A DNA stretch of 64,000 nt from Pseudomonadota bacterium (GCA_022566735.1 JADFIG010000006.1:1-64000), one strand, 5' to 3'; positions 25,911 to 36,096 are shown, counted from the first letter of the stretch. Numbers and translations are program-made. Notes: generated by a model not told the origin, from the letters alone.

Positions 25911-26996
25911 TCACCTCGGGATGAATCGGCGACGCGAGGCGCCATTGGGCCGGTACACGCCCTGGGCCTTGCGGAATTCGCTGGGTGGCACGCCGCGCCA
26001 GCGCCGGAAGGCTTCGATGAAGGTGGTGACGTCGGCGTAGCCCAGGCGCTCGGCGATCTCGCTGTGCGTGAGCGTGGCGCTGGTCATCAGCTCCTCGGCC
26101 AGGGTCGAGCGCACTTCCTCCAGCAGGGCCCGGAAGGACGCGCCCTCGGCGGTGAGGTGGCGGCGCAGGGTGCGCGAGGTCATGTGCATCTCGCAGGCGA
26201 CCTCTTCCATGTCGGGGATGTGGCCGGGGCGGCGCATCAGGCGGTCGCGCACCTGGGCGGCCACGCCGGTGCGAGAGGAGCGCGCATCGACCAGGCGCTT
26301 GCACATCTGCTCGCACAGGGCGGCGGTGTGCGGGTCGGCCTGCGGCAGGGGCTCGTGCATGAGCGCGGCGGCAAACAGGCTGCGGTCCTGGGCCTGGCCG
26401 AACAGGGGCTGCACGCCGAACAGCTCGGTGTAGGCCGCGATGGTGGCCTCGTCGGGTGTCGGCCGGCGCATCAGCACGGCCGTGTAGGGCATGGGGCGGC
26501 CCAGCACCTCGCGCTGCAGCGTGAGGGCGGCAGCACGGTCGCGGTCGATGATGAACTGGCGCACTTCGGGCGGCAGGTGGTCGGAGTGGAAGGTGACCAT
26601 GATCTGCTCGCCGACCTGCTCGACCTCGTTGGTGGTCAGCGAGAAGGTCTGGTTGAGCATGCGCGAGCCCATGCTCACGGCCATGCCCAGGTTCGGGCTC
26701 GACAGCACGGCGTAGCCCCACAGCCCGTAGGTGGTGACGTGGTAGCGCTTGCCGGCTTCCAGGCCCAGCAGGGGCAGGTGCGGCAGCTCGGCCACCAGGT
26801 TGCGGATGAGCTGGATTTCCTGCTGCGCCTCGATCTCGCCCTTGGGGTCTTCGATGGTGGTGCGGTGCAGGCCGGTGTGGCGGAACATGGCCTCGGGTGA
26901 GAGGCCGTGGTCGAAACCCAATTGGCACAGGACGCGGGCGGTGGCCATGCCACGGCGGAAATCCCAGAGGTGTCTGGGCACGGACTTCAGGCTCAT
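25911..26996 (-). CDS. AraC-family transcriptional regulator
   Basis: DNA-binding regulator of 361 residues with an N-terminal Arabinose_bd-like domain (PF12625 type; AMFRHTGLHRTTIEDPKGEI, YGLWGYAVLSSPNLGMAV) and a C-terminal AraC double helix-turn-helix (MEEVACEMHMTSRTLRRHL and LTHSEIAERLGYADVTTFIEAF, then RRWRGVPPSEFRK). This architecture is shared with OruR/ArgR-type and VirS-type regulators that respond to small metabolites. The target is unknown; the gene stands alone with 131 bp upstream to the rlmI stop. In that gap the minus strand has a plausible promoter (CGGACA, 17 nt, CATAAT). Confidence 0.92.
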   Translation of the reverse strand: MSLKSVPRHLWDFRRGMATARVLCQLGFDHGLSPEAMFRHTGLHRTTIEDPKGEIEAQQEIQLIRNLVAELPHLPLLGLEAGKRYHVTTYGLWGYAVLSSPNLGMAVSMGSRMLNQTFSLTTNEVEQVGEQIMVTFHSDHLPPEVRQFIIDRDRAAALTLQREVLGRPMPYTAVLMRRPTPDEATIAAYTELFGVQPLFGQAQDRSLFAAALMHEPLPQADPHTAALCEQMCKRLVDARSSRTGVAAQVRDRLMRRPGHIPDMEEVACEMHMTSRTLRRHLTAEGASFRALLEEVRSTLAEELMTSATLTHSEIAERLGYADVTTFIEAFRRWRGVPPSEFRKAQGVYRPNGASRRRFIPR

Positions 26997-27127
26997 GTCA
27001 CACCGATGCTGCTAGGCGGATCGAACGCACCCCGTGGCACGGGGGCAATGCGCGCCAATTATGGATCATTTGACAATGGTTGTCCGCAGAAATGCTCCGC
27101 ACCAGAACAATTTGAGTGACGGGTGCC

Positions 27128-28330
27128 TCACTTGCGCACGATGGCCAGGCCCTTGAGGTACTCGCCCTCGGGGAAGGTGATGGTCGTGGGGTGGTCGCTG
27201 GTGGCTTCCAGGCGGCGCAGCAGGTAGCCATCGACCTGGGCGTCCAGGCCGGCGCCGGCCACGATCTTGTGGAAGAGCTCGGCCCCGATGCCGCCCGAGC
27301 AGGAGAAGGTCAGCAGCAGGCCACCCGGGTTGAGCAGCTTGAAGGCCAGGCGGTTGATGTCCTTGTAGGCGCGGCTGGCGCGGTCGGCGTGGGCGGCGCT
27401 GGGGGCGAACTTGGGCGGGTCCAGCACGATGGCGTCGAAACGTCGGCCGTCCTTGATGAACTGGCGCAGCGAGCCGTTGACGTCGGCATCCAGCGCGGTG
27501 TGGGCGGCGGGGTCGAAGCCATTGAGCGCGACATGGGCCGTGGCGCGGGCCAGGGCCGGGCCGGAGGAGTCCACGCTGGTGACCTCGGTGGCGCCGCCGG
27601 CCAGGGCGGCCACGCTGAAGCCGCCGGTGTAGCTGTAGCAGTTGAGCACCGTCTGGCAGCCCAGGTCGCGCACCAGCCTGGCGAACAGGCCGCGGTTGTC
27701 GCGCTGGTCGAGGTAGTAGCCGGTCTTGTGGCCCTCGGCGACGTCCAGGGTCAGCTTCCAGCCGTTTTCGTGGATGGTGACCTCGGTGGCGCGTTGGTCG
27801 CCAGCGGCCGTGTCCGGGTGGCGCAGCCAGCCGGTGACCGGCGCCAGGCCTTCGAGGCCGCGCACGCCGGAGTCGGAGCGTTCGTAAAGAAAAGGGCAGC
27901 CGGTGGCGGCGACCAGCGCGTCGGCGATGGCGTCCTTCCAGCGCTCGGTGCCGGCGCTGAGGAACTGCGCCGAGAGCACGTCGTCGTAGCGGTCGACGAT
28001 CAGGCCGGGCAGGCCGTCGGCTTCGCCGTGGACGAGGCGGATGCCGTTGGAGTCGATGGCCAGGCGCTGGCGCAGGGCCACGGCGGCCTGGACGCGGCGG
28101 GCGAAGAACTCGGCGTCGATGCGCTCGGCTTCGTCGAAGCTCCAGGCGCGCACGCGGATCTGCGAGCTGGGGCTGAAGGCGGCCCAGGCCAGGAACTTGC
28201 CGTCGCTGGACTCGACGCGCACCGTCTCGCCGGCGTCGCCGCCACCTTTGGCGATGCTGCCCTGGAAGACCCAGGGGTGGTGCCGCAACAGGGAGCGCTC
28301 TTTGCCTTCGCGCAGGGTGATCGTCTTCAT
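27128..28330 (-). CDS. rlmI: 23S rRNA (cytosine1962-C5)-methyltransferase-like protein RlmI
   Basis: SAM-dependent rRNA large-subunit methyltransferase of 400 residues (E. coli RlmI about 396). An N-terminal PUA domain (residues 1-75, RSLLRHHPWVFQGSI) precedes the methyltransferase core: GLIVDRYDDVLSAQF, GHKTGYYLDQRDNR, SAM motif VLNCYSYTGGFSVAALAGGA, and the catalytic-region VLDPPKFAPS with FSCSGG near the end. ATG 28330 begins the PUA domain. It is last in the minus-strand run dapF-DUF484-xerC-rlmI, with 50 nt to xerC. Confidence 0.93.
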   Translation of the reverse strand: MKTITLREGKERSLLRHHPWVFQGSIAKGGGDAGETVRVESSDGKFLAWAAFSPSSQIRVRAWSFDEAERIDAEFFARRVQAAVALRQRLAIDSNGIRLVHGEADGLPGLIVDRYDDVLSAQFLSAGTERWKDAIADALVAATGCPFLYERSDSGVRGLEGLAPVTGWLRHPDTAAGDQRATEVTIHENGWKLTLDVAEGHKTGYYLDQRDNRGLFARLVRDLGCQTVLNCYSYTGGFSVAALAGGATEVTSVDSSGPALARATAHVALNGFDPAAHTALDADVNGSLRQFIKDGRRFDAIVLDPPKFAPSAAHADRASRAYKDINRLAFKLLNPGGLLLTFSCSGGIGAELFHKIVAGAGLDAQVDGYLLRRLEATSDHPTTITFPEGEYLKGLAIVRK

Positions 28331-28380
28331 GGGGAGGAGGGGGACACGTGCAAAGCCGAGATTGTCCGTCACCCGCCGCG

Positions 28381-29370
28381 TCACGGGGTGTTTTTGCGTC
28401 GCGCCCGCGGGTGGGCGGCGTCGTAGACCTGGGCGAGGTGCTGGTAGTCCAGCCGCGTGTAGACCTGGGTGGTGCTGATGTGGGCGTGGCCCAGCAGCTC
28501 CTGCACGGCGCGCAGGTCGCTGCTGGACTGCAGCAGGTGGCTGGCGAAGCTGTGGCGCAGCATGTGCGGGTGCACGTGGGTGGGCAGGCCGGCGTCTTGC
28601 GCCAGCTGCTTGAGGCGGTTGCGCAGCTGCATGGCCGTCAGGCGCCGCCCCAGCCGGCTGAGGAAGAGGGCGGGTTCGGTGGGCGGGGTGAGCAGCTCGC
28701 GCACGGCCAGCCACTGGCGCACCGCCTGCAAGGCCGCCGGGCCGATGGGCACGGTGCGGCGCTTGCTGCCTTTGCCCAGCACATGGGCCTCGGCCGCGTC
28801 GAGGTCCAGCCAGCCGACGGCCTGGGCAGCGGCGTGGACGTCCAGGCTGAGCAGCTCGGCGCTGCGCAGGCCGCTGCTGTAGAGCAACTCGACGATGGCG
28901 TGGTCGCGGGCTTGCAGCCAGGGCGCTTCGCGGGCCAGCCGGGTGGCCGCAGCGGGAGAGGCGGCCCGATCCGCGGGATCGGACGGGCGGTGCTCGGCCA
29001 GGGCCACGGCCTGGTCCACCGACAGGGCCTTGGGCAGGGGGCTGGCGGGCTTGGGCGGCTTCAGGCCGTCGACCGGGTTGGCCGGGATCACCCCCTCGCG
29101 CCCCAGCCAGCGGTAGAAGCCCCGCCAGGCCGACAGGGTGATGGCCAGGCTGCGCGGCCCCTGGCCCTGCGCATGCAGGCGCGCCACCCAGCCGCGCGCA
29201 TGGTGCGGCTTGACCGCTTCCAGGGTCAGGCCCTCGCGTTCGCAAAAGCCGTGGAGCCGCGCCAGCGCGTCGGCGTAGAGGGAGAGCGTGCGCTCGGCCA
29301 GGCGCCGTTGCACGCGCAGGTGCGCCAGGTGGCGCGAGATGGCTTCGGGAGCGGGGGGCGCGGCCGCCAT
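28381..29370 (-). CDS. xerC: Tyrosine recombinase XerC
   Basis: Site-specific recombinase that with XerD resolves chromosome dimers at dif. It has 329 residues, slightly longer than usual because of an insertion around 130-150 (ADRAASPAAATRLA). The N-terminal core-binding domain starts ISRHLAHLRVQRRLAERTL. Catalytic residues: Arg in SSGLRSAELL, Lys in GKGSKRRTVP, HxxR in HMLRHSFASHLL, His in LLGHAHISTT and the nucleophile Tyr in VYTRLDYQHL. It lies directly behind DUF484 and dapF, the conserved proteobacterial order, which supports XerC rather than XerD. Confidence 0.95.
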   Translation of the reverse strand: MAAAPPAPEAISRHLAHLRVQRRLAERTLSLYADALARLHGFCEREGLTLEAVKPHHARGWVARLHAQGQGPRSLAITLSAWRGFYRWLGREGVIPANPVDGLKPPKPASPLPKALSVDQAVALAEHRPSDPADRAASPAAATRLAREAPWLQARDHAIVELLYSSGLRSAELLSLDVHAAAQAVGWLDLDAAEAHVLGKGSKRRTVPIGPAALQAVRQWLAVRELLTPPTEPALFLSRLGRRLTAMQLRNRLKQLAQDAGLPTHVHPHMLRHSFASHLLQSSSDLRAVQELLGHAHISTTQVYTRLDYQHLAQVYDAAHPRARRKNTP

Positions 29371-29409
29371 GCGGTGCCTGCTGTGTCCTGGGTCGCGCTC
29401 CGAGCGGCT

Positions 29410-30108
29410 TCAGCGCGCCAGCAGCCGTGCCAGCGCGGCACTGGCGATGTCGCCCACCTGCAGCAGGAAGTCCACGCCCATGTCGGAGGCGTAGCGCGTC
29501 GCGTCGGGCGAGCCCAGCACCAGCAGGCCGTGGCACTGGCCTTCGTGGCGCAGCGGGATCAGCGCCACCGAGGTGATGTGGGCGCTGTCGTCCAGCCACT
29601 TGCTGGCCTCGAAGCCCGAGTTCAGGCCGCAGTAGGGCTGGCCCAGGCTGGCGGCGAAGCTGCGGGTGTCCTCGCTGACCGGCTGGGTGCTGGGCAGGGC
29701 GGCGGCGGTGTCGCGCAGCGGGCGCTCGGTGCTGCCCCACACGCGCACGGCCACCTGCGGGATGAGGAACTCGTGGCGCAGCGTCTCCAGCAGCACCTCG
29801 GGCACGGCGTTGTCGTCGTGGGCCAGCATGATGGTGCGCACCCAGTGGTGCAGGCGGTTGGCGATGGCCTCGTTGTCCTGGCTGAAGCGGATCATCTCGA
29901 TGATGCGCTTTTCCAGGCCGCGGATCTTGTCGCGCAGCATCTCCATCTGGCGCTCCTGCAGCGAGACGGCGCGCTGGCCGTGCGGGCTGGTGAGCTGGAT
30001 GCTGGCCAGCAACTGGGCATTGCGCTCGAAGAAGCCGGGCGTGTGCACCAGGTAGTTGGCGATCTCGTCTTCGGTGATGCCTTGGAGGGTCATGTCAGGG
30101 GTACTCAC
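29410..30108 (-). CDS. DUF484 family protein
   Basis: Conserved cytoplasmic protein of unknown function, 232 residues, always found between dapF and xerC in this neighbourhood. The N-terminal part ([27 protein letters not shown]) leads into a coiled-coil stretch ([20 protein letters not shown]) and a GAF-like domain ending [18 protein letters not shown] with [16 protein letters not shown]. The start overlaps the dapF stop by 4 nt (ATGA), so it is translationally coupled. A second in-frame ATG at 30093 is possible. Confidence 0.93.
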   Translation of the reverse strand: MSTPDMTLQGITEDEIANYLVHTPGFFERNAQLLASIQLTSPHGQRAVSLQERQMEMLRDKIRGLEKRIIEMIRFSQDNEAIANRLHHWVRTIMLAHDDNAVPEVLLETLRHEFLIPQVAVRVWGSTERPLRDTAAALPSTQPVSEDTRSFAASLGQPYCGLNSGFEASKWLDDSAHITSVALIPLRHEGQCHGLLVLGSPDATRYASDMGVDFLLQVGDIASAALARLLAR

Positions 30109-30980
30109 AGTTCGGGAACGTCGATCTCGCCGTCAAACACCTTGACGGCGGGACCGGTCATCAGGACGGGCTGGCCCGGGCCGGCCCAGGAAATGGTCAG
30201 GCGGCCGCCGCGCGTGTCCACGTGCACGGTGGCATCGAGCCAGCCCAGGCGGATGCCGGCCACCACCGCGGCGCAGGCGCCGGAGCCGCAGGCCAGGGTC
30301 TCGCCCGAGCCACGCTCGTAGACGCGCAGGCGGATGTGGCCGCGGTCGACCACTTCCATGAAGCCGGCATTGACCCGGCGCGGGAAGCGCGCATGGCTTT
30401 CGATCTGCGGGCCCAGCTCCTCCACCGGGGCGTGCTCGGCGCTGTCCACGCGCATCACGGCGTGCGGGTTGCCCATGGACACCACGGCCACGTCGACCGG
30501 GTAATCGGCCAGCGGCAGGGGCCACAGCTCGCAGCCGTTGACCAGCTTCGGCGTCAGTCCGGCGTCATCGAAGGGCACCTCGGCGGGCACGAGGAAGGGC
30601 GCGCCCATGTCCACCGTGACGCGGCCGTCGGCCTGCAGGCGCGGCTCGATGATGGCCTTCATCGTCTGCACGCGGATCACGTCTTTCGAGGTCAGGCCGC
30701 TGTCGTGCACGAAGCGCGCGAAGCAGCGCGCGCCATTGCCGCACTGCTCCACCTCGCCGCCGTCGGCGTTCATGATCCGGTAGGTGAAATCGGTGCCGCG
30801 TGCCGCATCGCCGGGCTCGACGATGAGGATCTGGTCGGCGCCGATGCCGAAGCGCCGGTCGGCCAGGAAGCGGTACTGGGCCGGGGACAAGGTCAAGCCC
30901 TGCGCCAGCGGCCCGCGGGTGGCGTCGAGCACGACGAAGTCGTTGCCCGCGCCGTGCATCTTGGTGAAACGCAGCTTCAT
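30105..30980 (-). CDS. dapF: Diaminopimelate epimerase DapF
   Basis: Cofactor-free epimerase converting LL- to meso-diaminopimelate for lysine and peptidoglycan. It has 291 residues (family about 275). It begins [19 protein letters not shown]. The two catalytic cysteines lie in [17 protein letters not shown] and [14 protein letters not shown]; the substrate loop GNPHAV ([11 protein letters not shown]) is present. The first gene of the dapF-DUF484-xerC-rlmI set. Only 55 nt separate it from the chemoreceptor gene upstream on the same strand, so it may be read from that promoter too. Confidence 0.97.
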   Translation of the reverse strand: MKLRFTKMHGAGNDFVVLDATRGPLAQGLTLSPAQYRFLADRRFGIGADQILIVEPGDAARGTDFTYRIMNADGGEVEQCGNGARCFARFVHDSGLTSKDVIRVQTMKAIIEPRLQADGRVTVDMGAPFLVPAEVPFDDAGLTPKLVNGCELWPLPLADYPVDVAVVSMGNPHAVMRVDSAEHAPVEELGPQIESHARFPRRVNAGFMEVVDRGHIRLRVYERGSGETLACGSGACAAVVAGIRLGWLDATVHVDTRGGRLTISWAGPGQPVLMTGPAVKVFDGEIDVPEL

Positions 30981-31035
30981 GCGGCCATTATCGGGCCGCT
31001 GGCGCTGCGTGTCAGGCCCAGCCCCGGCCGAGGCG

Positions 31036-32610
31036 TCAGCCCAGGGCTTCGATGTGGAAGCGCTGCACCGTCTGCGACAGGTCGATGGCTTGCTGGCGCA
31101 GGCTGTCGGCGGCGGCGGCCGACTGCTCCACCAGGGCGGCGTTCTGCTGTGTCATGTGGTCGAGTTGGGTCACCGACTGCGTGACCTGGCCGATGCCGCT
31201 GGACTGCTGGCGGGTGGCGTCGGCGATCTCGGCCATGGCCTGCGACACGCGCTGGATGGCGTCGACGATCTCGCTCATCACCGAGCCGGCCTCGCGCACC
31301 TTCTGCGAACCCACTTCCACGCGCTCGGTGGACTGGCCGATCAGGCCCTTGATCTCGCGGGCGGCCTCGGCGCTGCGTTGCGCCAGCGAACGCACCTCGC
31401 CGGCCACCACGGCGAAGCCACGGCCCTGTTCGCCCGCGCGGGCGGCTTCCACGGCGGCGTTCAGCGCCAGGATGTTGGTCTGGAAGGCGATGCCATCGAT
31501 CACGCCGATGATGTCGGCGATCTGGCGCGAGGCCTGGCTGATCTCGTCCATGTGCTGCACCACCGAGCTGACCACCTCGCCACCGGCGGCGGCGCGCTGG
31601 CTGGCGGTGTTGGCCAGGTGGTTGGCGACGTTGGCCGAATCGGCCGAGTGCTCCACGGTCTTGCTCAGCTCGTCCATGGACGAGGCGGCTTCCTGCAGGT
31701 TGGAGGCGGTCTGCTCGGTGCGGGTCGACAGGTCCTGGTTGCCGGCGGCGATCTCGGTGGAGGCCGTCAGCATGCTCTCCGAAGAGTCGCGCACCGAGGC
31801 CACCATCTCGCGCAGGCCCTCCTGCATGGTTTTCATCGACGTCATCAGGTGGGCGATCTCGTCCTTGCCCGCGGGGACGATCTCGCGGGTCAGGTCGCCA
31901 TGGGCGATGGCCTGGGTGATGTCTTCGGCGCGCTTGAGCGGACGGGTGATCGAGTAGATCGTGGCGCCCATCAGCGGCAGGAAGATGATGCCCGGCGACC
32001 ACAGCAGCACCCACAGCGAGGTGATGGCCGAGGTGACTTCCTCGGCCACGGCGTCGCGGTGCTGGTCGGCCACCGTGGTGACCTCGCTGTTGAGCTTGGC
32101 GGCCACGGCTTCGACCTGGTCGGCCTCCAGGCGGGCCGGTTCGCTCGACTGGTAGGCCTCGGCCGAGGAGCCCAGGGCGTTGGCGACGATCAGCTCCAGC
32201 GTGGGCGTCAGGCCCTTGCCGTAGCCCTCCAGCTTGCCCTTGAGGGCGTCGGCCTGCTGGCGGATCTGCTCGGTCGGAGCCACCTTGGCCAGGCCTTCGG
32301 AGGCCTTGATGGATTCCGCCAGGGCCAGCTTCCAGGCCTTGAAATGGCCCTCGGCCGTGACCGAGTCGCCGGTGTTGATGATGGCGGCCTTCTCCTGGCC
32401 GCGCAGCTTGCTGAGGTTCAGCGCCAGGTCGGCCATGCGCTGCGTGGCAGCGAACTCCTGCTGGGCAAAGCTGTCGAATTCATCCTTGAGCGACAACAGA
32501 CGCCAGCTCATGCCGATGCCCACGATCGTGCCGATGACGACGACCAGGGCCATGCAGGCGATCAGGCGGGACCGGATGGAAAAGCCCCGCAACCATGTGA
32601 TCCAGTTCAT
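31036..32610 (-). CDS. Methyl-accepting chemotaxis protein (1)
   Basis: Inner-membrane chemoreceptor of 524 residues from ATG 32610 (GAGGAG upstream). TM1 about residues 17-38 ([18 protein letters not shown]), periplasmic four-helix-bundle type sensor of about 150 residues with the small-residue stretch [22 protein letters not shown]2 about 191-212 ([20 protein letters not shown]), HAMP ([19 protein letters not shown]), then the signalling domain with the conserved tip [20 protein letters not shown] and [20 protein letters not shown]. It ends without a CheR-binding pentapeptide. Ligand unknown. A sigma-28-type promoter lies just upstream, so expression with the flagellar/chemotaxis class is likely. 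Confidence 0.95.
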   Translation of the reverse strand: MNWITWLRGFSIRSRLIACMALVVVIGTIVGIGMSWRLLSLKDEFDSFAQQEFAATQRMADLALNLSKLRGQEKAAIINTGDSVTAEGHFKAWKLALAESIKASEGLAKVAPTEQIRQQADALKGKLEGYGKGLTPTLELIVANALGSSAEAYQSSEPARLEADQVEAVAAKLNSEVTTVADQHRDAVAEEVTSAITSLWVLLWSPGIIFLPLMGATIYSITRPLKRAEDITQAIAHGDLTREIVPAGKDEIAHLMTSMKTMQEGLREMVASVRDSSESMLTASTEIAAGNQDLSTRTEQTASNLQEAASSMDELSKTVEHSADSANVANHLANTASQRAAAGGEVVSSVVQHMDEISQASRQIADIIGVIDGIAFQTNILALNAAVEAARAGEQGRGFAVVAGEVRSLAQRSAEAAREIKGLIGQSTERVEVGSQKVREAGSVMSEIVDAIQRVSQAMAEIADATRQQSSGIGQVTQSVTQLDHMTQQNAALVEQSAAAADSLRQQAIDLSQTVQRFHIEALG

Positions 32611-32645
32611 GAACCAGAACTCCTCAACGCTTGGAAGGTGTTCTG

Positions 32646-32672
32646 GTATCGGCGCCGGGTGGGGCAACTTGA
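32646..32672 (-). promoter_or_regulatory. Sigma-28 (FliA)-type promoter for chemoreceptor 1
   Basis: Read on the minus strand: TCAAGTTG, 11 nt, GCCGATAC. This matches the FliA consensus TAAAGTTT-N11-GCCGATAA at 6/8 and 7/8 positions with the exact spacing. It ends 36 nt before the chemoreceptor ATG and lies in the short gap after the acyltransferase gene. Confidence 0.8.
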
Positions 32673-32699
32673 ATCAGGGTGATCGCGGATTGATCTGCG

Positions 32700-33644
32700 T
32701 CAGTACAAGCCGGGCTCGCCCGGCGGGCGGGTCTTGAAGCGTTTGTGCACCCACAGGTACTGGGCCGGGTTCTTCAGGATCTCGCCCTCGATGAAGCGGT
32801 TGAGCGCCAGGGTGTCGGCCTCGGCATCGGCGGTGGGGAAACCGGCCAGCGGCGCCAGGAAGCGCACCTTCCAGCCCCGTCCGCCCGGCAGCAGCTCCGC
32901 GATCACGGGCTGCACCACCATGTTCAGCATGCGCGACATGCGCGAGGGCGCCAGCAGGGTGGCCGCGGGCACGCCGAAGAACGGCACGAAGGCAGCGTCC
33001 TGCATGCCGAAATCCATGTCGGGCAGGTTGAAGAAGCCGCGGCCGACCTTGATGGCGCGCAGCAGCGGCTTGATCGAGTCCTGGCGGGGGAAGATCTCGG
33101 CGTCGCCGAAGCGCAGCCGGCCCTGCTTCATGAGGCGGTCGAGCAGCGGGTGGCTCTGCGACTGGTAGATCGAGGCGCCCGGTTGTCGCTGGCACAGCAG
33201 GATGGCCGCACCGGCCACGTCCAGGCCCACGAAGTGCGGGCACAGCCACATGGTGGCGCGGCCTTCTTCGCGCCAGACGCGCTCGGCCAGGTCGATGTCG
33301 CCCTCGACCTGGATGAGGCCCTGGATGCGTGCGGCCGGAGCCCACCACAGCACGGCGCGGTCCAGCAGGCTCTGCGTCAGCCACTGGAAGTGCTGCTTCA
33401 GCAGGGCCTGGCGTTCGGTCAGCGGCAGGGTGGGAAAGCACAGCGCCAGGTTGCGCAGACCGACCTTGCGGCGCGAGCCGGCCAGGCGGTAGAGCAGCCG
33501 GCCCATGCCCCGTGCGATGGCCGCCAGCACCGGCAGCGGCAGCCAGTGCAGCAGCCACAGCAGGGCCAGTCCGAGGCGGATGCCGACCTCGCTGGCCCCT
33601 TCAGCCAGGCGCTCGCCCAGGGGCCGTGCCCGAGGCCCGCTCAT
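32700..33644 (-). CDS. LpxL/HtrB-like lipid A acyltransferase (HX4D type)
   Basis: Inner-membrane acyltransferase adding a secondary acyl chain to lipid A or its precursor, 314 residues. One N-terminal hydrophobic helix ([19 protein letters not shown]) anchors it. The catalytic HX4D motif is in [12 protein letters not shown]; other family marks are [28 protein letters not shown] and the C-terminal [18 protein letters not shown] 33644 overlaps the stop of the upstream acyltransferase by 4 nt, so the two are coupled. LpxL versus LpxM cannot be settled from sequence alone. Confidence 0.92.
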   Translation of the reverse strand: MSGPRARPLGERLAEGASEVGIRLGLALLWLLHWLPLPVLAAIARGMGRLLYRLAGSRRKVGLRNLALCFPTLPLTERQALLKQHFQWLTQSLLDRAVLWWAPAARIQGLIQVEGDIDLAERVWREEGRATMWLCPHFVGLDVAGAAILLCQRQPGASIYQSQSHPLLDRLMKQGRLRFGDAEIFPRQDSIKPLLRAIKVGRGFFNLPDMDFGMQDAAFVPFFGVPAATLLAPSRMSRMLNMVVQPVIAELLPGGRGWKVRFLAPLAGFPTADAEADTLALNRFIEGEILKNPAQYLWVHKRFKTRPPGEPGLY

Positions 33645-34558
33645 GCGCCGCCCCCGCTGGCTTTTTCCGGGGTGGCCGAGGTCAGGATCTCGGCGCGCGG
33701 GCCCTTGTAGCGGTTGTAGCCCCACAGGTACTGCTCGGGCGCTTGCATGATGAGGCTTTCCATGAGCTCGTTGATGGCGGCTGCGGATTGTGCCGCATCG
33801 CCTGCGGCCAGCAGGGCCTCGGTGTCGGGCGGCACCCGCGTGGCGTGCACCACGTAATCGCAGCCACGGCGCCAGCGGGCCAGCGGGCCCAGGCGCTCGC
33901 CGCGCAGCAGCACGACGGCGCAGCGCGTCTGGGCCACCAGCTTGGCGGCCATCGTCATCGTGTAGGCCTCGCGGCCGAAGAAGGGCGCCCACACGCCCAT
34001 GCCTTCGGGCGGCACCTGGTCGGGCAGCAGGCCCACGGTCTGGCCCGACTTGAGCGCCCGCAGCATCTGGCGCACCCCGCTGAGCGTGGCCGGGCTGGTC
34101 AACATGCCGGGGCGGTTGCGGGCGTTTTTCATCATCTCGGCCAGCCAGGCCTGCTTGGCCGGGCGGTAGAGCGCGGTGATGGCTTGCTGCGCGCCGAAGC
34201 GCTCGGCATAGGCCTGCGCGGTGATCTCGAAGCAACCCAGGTGGGGGGTGAGCAGCAGCAGGCCACGGCCCTCGGCCAGGGCCTCGGCGACGCGCTCCGG
34301 GTGGGCCCACTGCACGCGCCTGCCCAGGGCGTGGTCGCGGGGGCGGCCCCACAGGCGGGGCAACTCGCCCACCATCTTGCCGGCGTGCGCCACGGCGCCG
34401 GCCACCTGCCAGGCGCTCAGGCCGGCCGCGCGTGCGTGCGCCACCAGCCGACGGCGGTAGGTGGGCGACAGCAGAAAGGCCAGCCAGCCCAGCAGGCTGC
34501 CCAGGGGGTGCAACACGGCCAGGGGCCAGGCGGACAGCAGGGAAAACAGGCGGGCCAT
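33641..34558 (-). CDS. Second lysophospholipid/lipid A acyltransferase (HX4E type)
   Basis: LpxL/LpxM-family acyltransferase of 305 residues from ATG 34558; a GTG at 34600 would add 14 residues. N-terminal helix [20 protein letters not shown]. The catalytic motif is HLGCFE (HX4E) in [17 protein letters not shown], differing from the Asp form in the next gene. Others: [38 protein letters not shown] and C-terminal [13 protein letters not shown]. First of a coupled pair, divergent from metK with 240 bp between starts. Likely adds or remodels an acyl chain of lipid A. Confidence 0.92.
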   Translation of the reverse strand: MARLFSLLSAWPLAVLHPLGSLLGWLAFLLSPTYRRRLVAHARAAGLSAWQVAGAVAHAGKMVGELPRLWGRPRDHALGRRVQWAHPERVAEALAEGRGLLLLTPHLGCFEITAQAYAERFGAQQAITALYRPAKQAWLAEMMKNARNRPGMLTSPATLSGVRQMLRALKSGQTVGLLPDQVPPEGMGVWAPFFGREAYTMTMAAKLVAQTRCAVVLLRGERLGPLARWRRGCDYVVHATRVPPDTEALLAAGDAAQSAAAINELMESLIMQAPEQYLWGYNRYKGPRAEILTSATPEKASGGGA

Positions 34559-34726
34559 GCGAAAAAGCGGAGCGACGACGGGCGACGGGTGATTCTGCAC
34601 GAGCCGCGGGCGCCCCCGGGCGTCCGAAGTGGCCGCAAATCCACTACACTGTTTGCCATCGCCGAGTTAACAGGACAACTTGCGGGGCGATTCAAACATG
34701 CCGCTAAAGCGTTCGCCGCTGCCCGG

Positions 34727-34782
34727 AAGGTGACTCCACCGAATCCCACAGCCTCGGCGACGCCGAGGTTTGATGTCACTTT
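34727..34782 (+). promoter_or_regulatory. Structured leader in front of metK (candidate regulatory RNA)
   Basis: AAGGTGAC (34727-34734) can pair with GTCACTTT (34775-34782), 8 bp with one G-U. Inside, CCTCGGC-GAC-GCCGAGG (34752-34768) forms a perfect 7-bp hairpin. The outer stem ends 4 nt before the GGAG ribosome-binding site (34787-34790) of metK. It matches no riboswitch class I recognise. Confidence 0.4.
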
Positions 34783-34798
34783 TTCTGGAGCACACAGC

Positions 34799-35980
34799 GT
34801 GTCGAACGATTTCCTCTTCACTTCCGAATCCGTCTCGGAAGGCCACCCGGACAAGGTCGCCGACCAGATTTCCGATGCCATCCTGGACGCCATCTTCGAG
34901 CAGGACCCCAAGTCCCGCGTGGCGGCCGAGACCCTGACCAACACCGGTCTGGTCGTGCTGGCCGGTGAGATCACCACCAACGCCCACGTCGACTACATCC
35001 AGGTCGCGCGCGACACCATCAAGCGCATCGGCTACGACAACACCGAGTACGGCATCGACCACAAGGGTTGCGCCGTGCTGGTCGCCTACGACAAGCAGTC
35101 CAACGACATCGCCCAGGGCGTGGACCATGCCTCCGACGACTACCTCAACATCGGTGCCGGCGACCAGGGCCTGATGTTCGGCTACGCCTGCGACGAGACG
35201 CCCGAGCTGATGCCCGCGCCGATCTACTACGCCCACCGCCTGGTGGAGCGCCAGGCCCAGCTGCGCAAGGATGGCCGCCTGCCCTTCCTGCGCCCGGACG
35301 CCAAGAGCCAGGTCACCATGCGCTATGTCGATGGCAAGCCGCACAGCATCGACACCGTGGTGCTGTCGACCCAGCACAGCCCCGACCAGTCCGAGACCCC
35401 GACCAAGATGAAGGACAGCTTCATCGAGGCCGTGATCGAAGAGATCATCAAGCCGGTGCTGCCCAAGGAATGGCTCAACGAGACCCGCTACCTGATCAAC
35501 CCGACCGGCCGTTTCGTCATCGGTGGCCCGCAGGGTGACTGCGGCCTGACCGGCCGCAAGATCATTGTCGACACCTACGGCGGCGCCTGCCCGCACGGCG
35601 GTGGCGCCTTCTCGGGCAAGGACCCCTCCAAGGTGGACCGCTCGGCCGCCTACGCTGCCCGCTACGTCGCCAAGAACGTGGTGGCCGCCGGCCTGGCCCG
35701 CCAGTGCCAGGTGCAGGTGGCTTACGCCATCGGCGTGGCCAAGCCCATGAACGTGACCGTCTACACCGAAGGCACCGGCGTGATCCCCGACGAGCAGATC
35801 GCCAAGCTGGTCAACGAGCACTTCGACCTGCGTCCCAAGGGCATCATCCAGATGCTGGACCTGCTGCGCCCGATCTACACCAAGACCGCCGCTTACGGCC
35901 ACTTCGGTCGCGAAGAGCCCGAGTTCACCTGGGAAAAGACGGACAAGGCAGCCTCGCTGCGTGCAGCGGCTGGCCTGTAA
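34799..35980 (+). CDS. metK: S-adenosylmethionine synthetase MetK
   Basis: Makes SAM from methionine and ATP. It has 393 residues. The start is GTG at 34799 with GGAG 8 nt upstream; the frame is open far upstream but only this start gives the standard N-terminus [18 protein letters not shown]. Landmarks: [17 protein letters not shown] (ATP/Mg), [16 protein letters not shown] (signature 1), [16 protein letters not shown] (signature 2) and the end [15 protein letters not shown]. It is divergent from the acyltransferase pair, and a strong terminator follows at 36071. It belongs with ahcY and metF further on in the activated methyl cycle. Confidence 0.98.
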   Translation: MSNDFLFTSESVSEGHPDKVADQISDAILDAIFEQDPKSRVAAETLTNTGLVVLAGEITTNAHVDYIQVARDTIKRIGYDNTEYGIDHKGCAVLVAYDKQSNDIAQGVDHASDDYLNIGAGDQGLMFGYACDETPELMPAPIYYAHRLVERQAQLRKDGRLPFLRPDAKSQVTMRYVDGKPHSIDTVVLSTQHSPDQSETPTKMKDSFIEAVIEEIIKPVLPKEWLNETRYLINPTGRFVIGGPQGDCGLTGRKIIVDTYGGACPHGGGAFSGKDPSKVDRSAAYAARYVAKNVVAAGLARQCQVQVAYAIGVAKPMNVTVYTEGTGVIPDEQIAKLVNEHFDLRPKGIIQMLDLLRPIYTKTAAYGHFGREEPEFTWEKTDKAASLRAAAGL

Positions 35981-36070
35981 GGACAGCATCCGCCGCCGGC
36001 GGCTCGGCGGCCTCGCGGCGAGGCCCCGTCAGGGGCCGCAGCCACCAGACCGTTGCGAGCCCCCAAAGCC

Positions 36071-36096
36071 AAAGCCCCGCACTGCGGGGCTTTTTT
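36071..36096 (+). terminator. Rho-independent terminator after metK
   Basis: GCCCCGC (36074-36080) and GCGGGGC (36084-36090) form a 7-bp stem with loop ACT, followed by six T. The run AAA on the left makes it partly bidirectional, which would also serve the convergent chemoreceptor gene ending at 36145. Confidence 0.92.

Noticed and set aside
33329-34798. Possible 490-codon N-terminal extension of metK
   Set aside because: It runs antisense through the two acyltransferase genes and has no similarity to MetK; the GTG at 34799 with GGAG gives the standard N-terminus.
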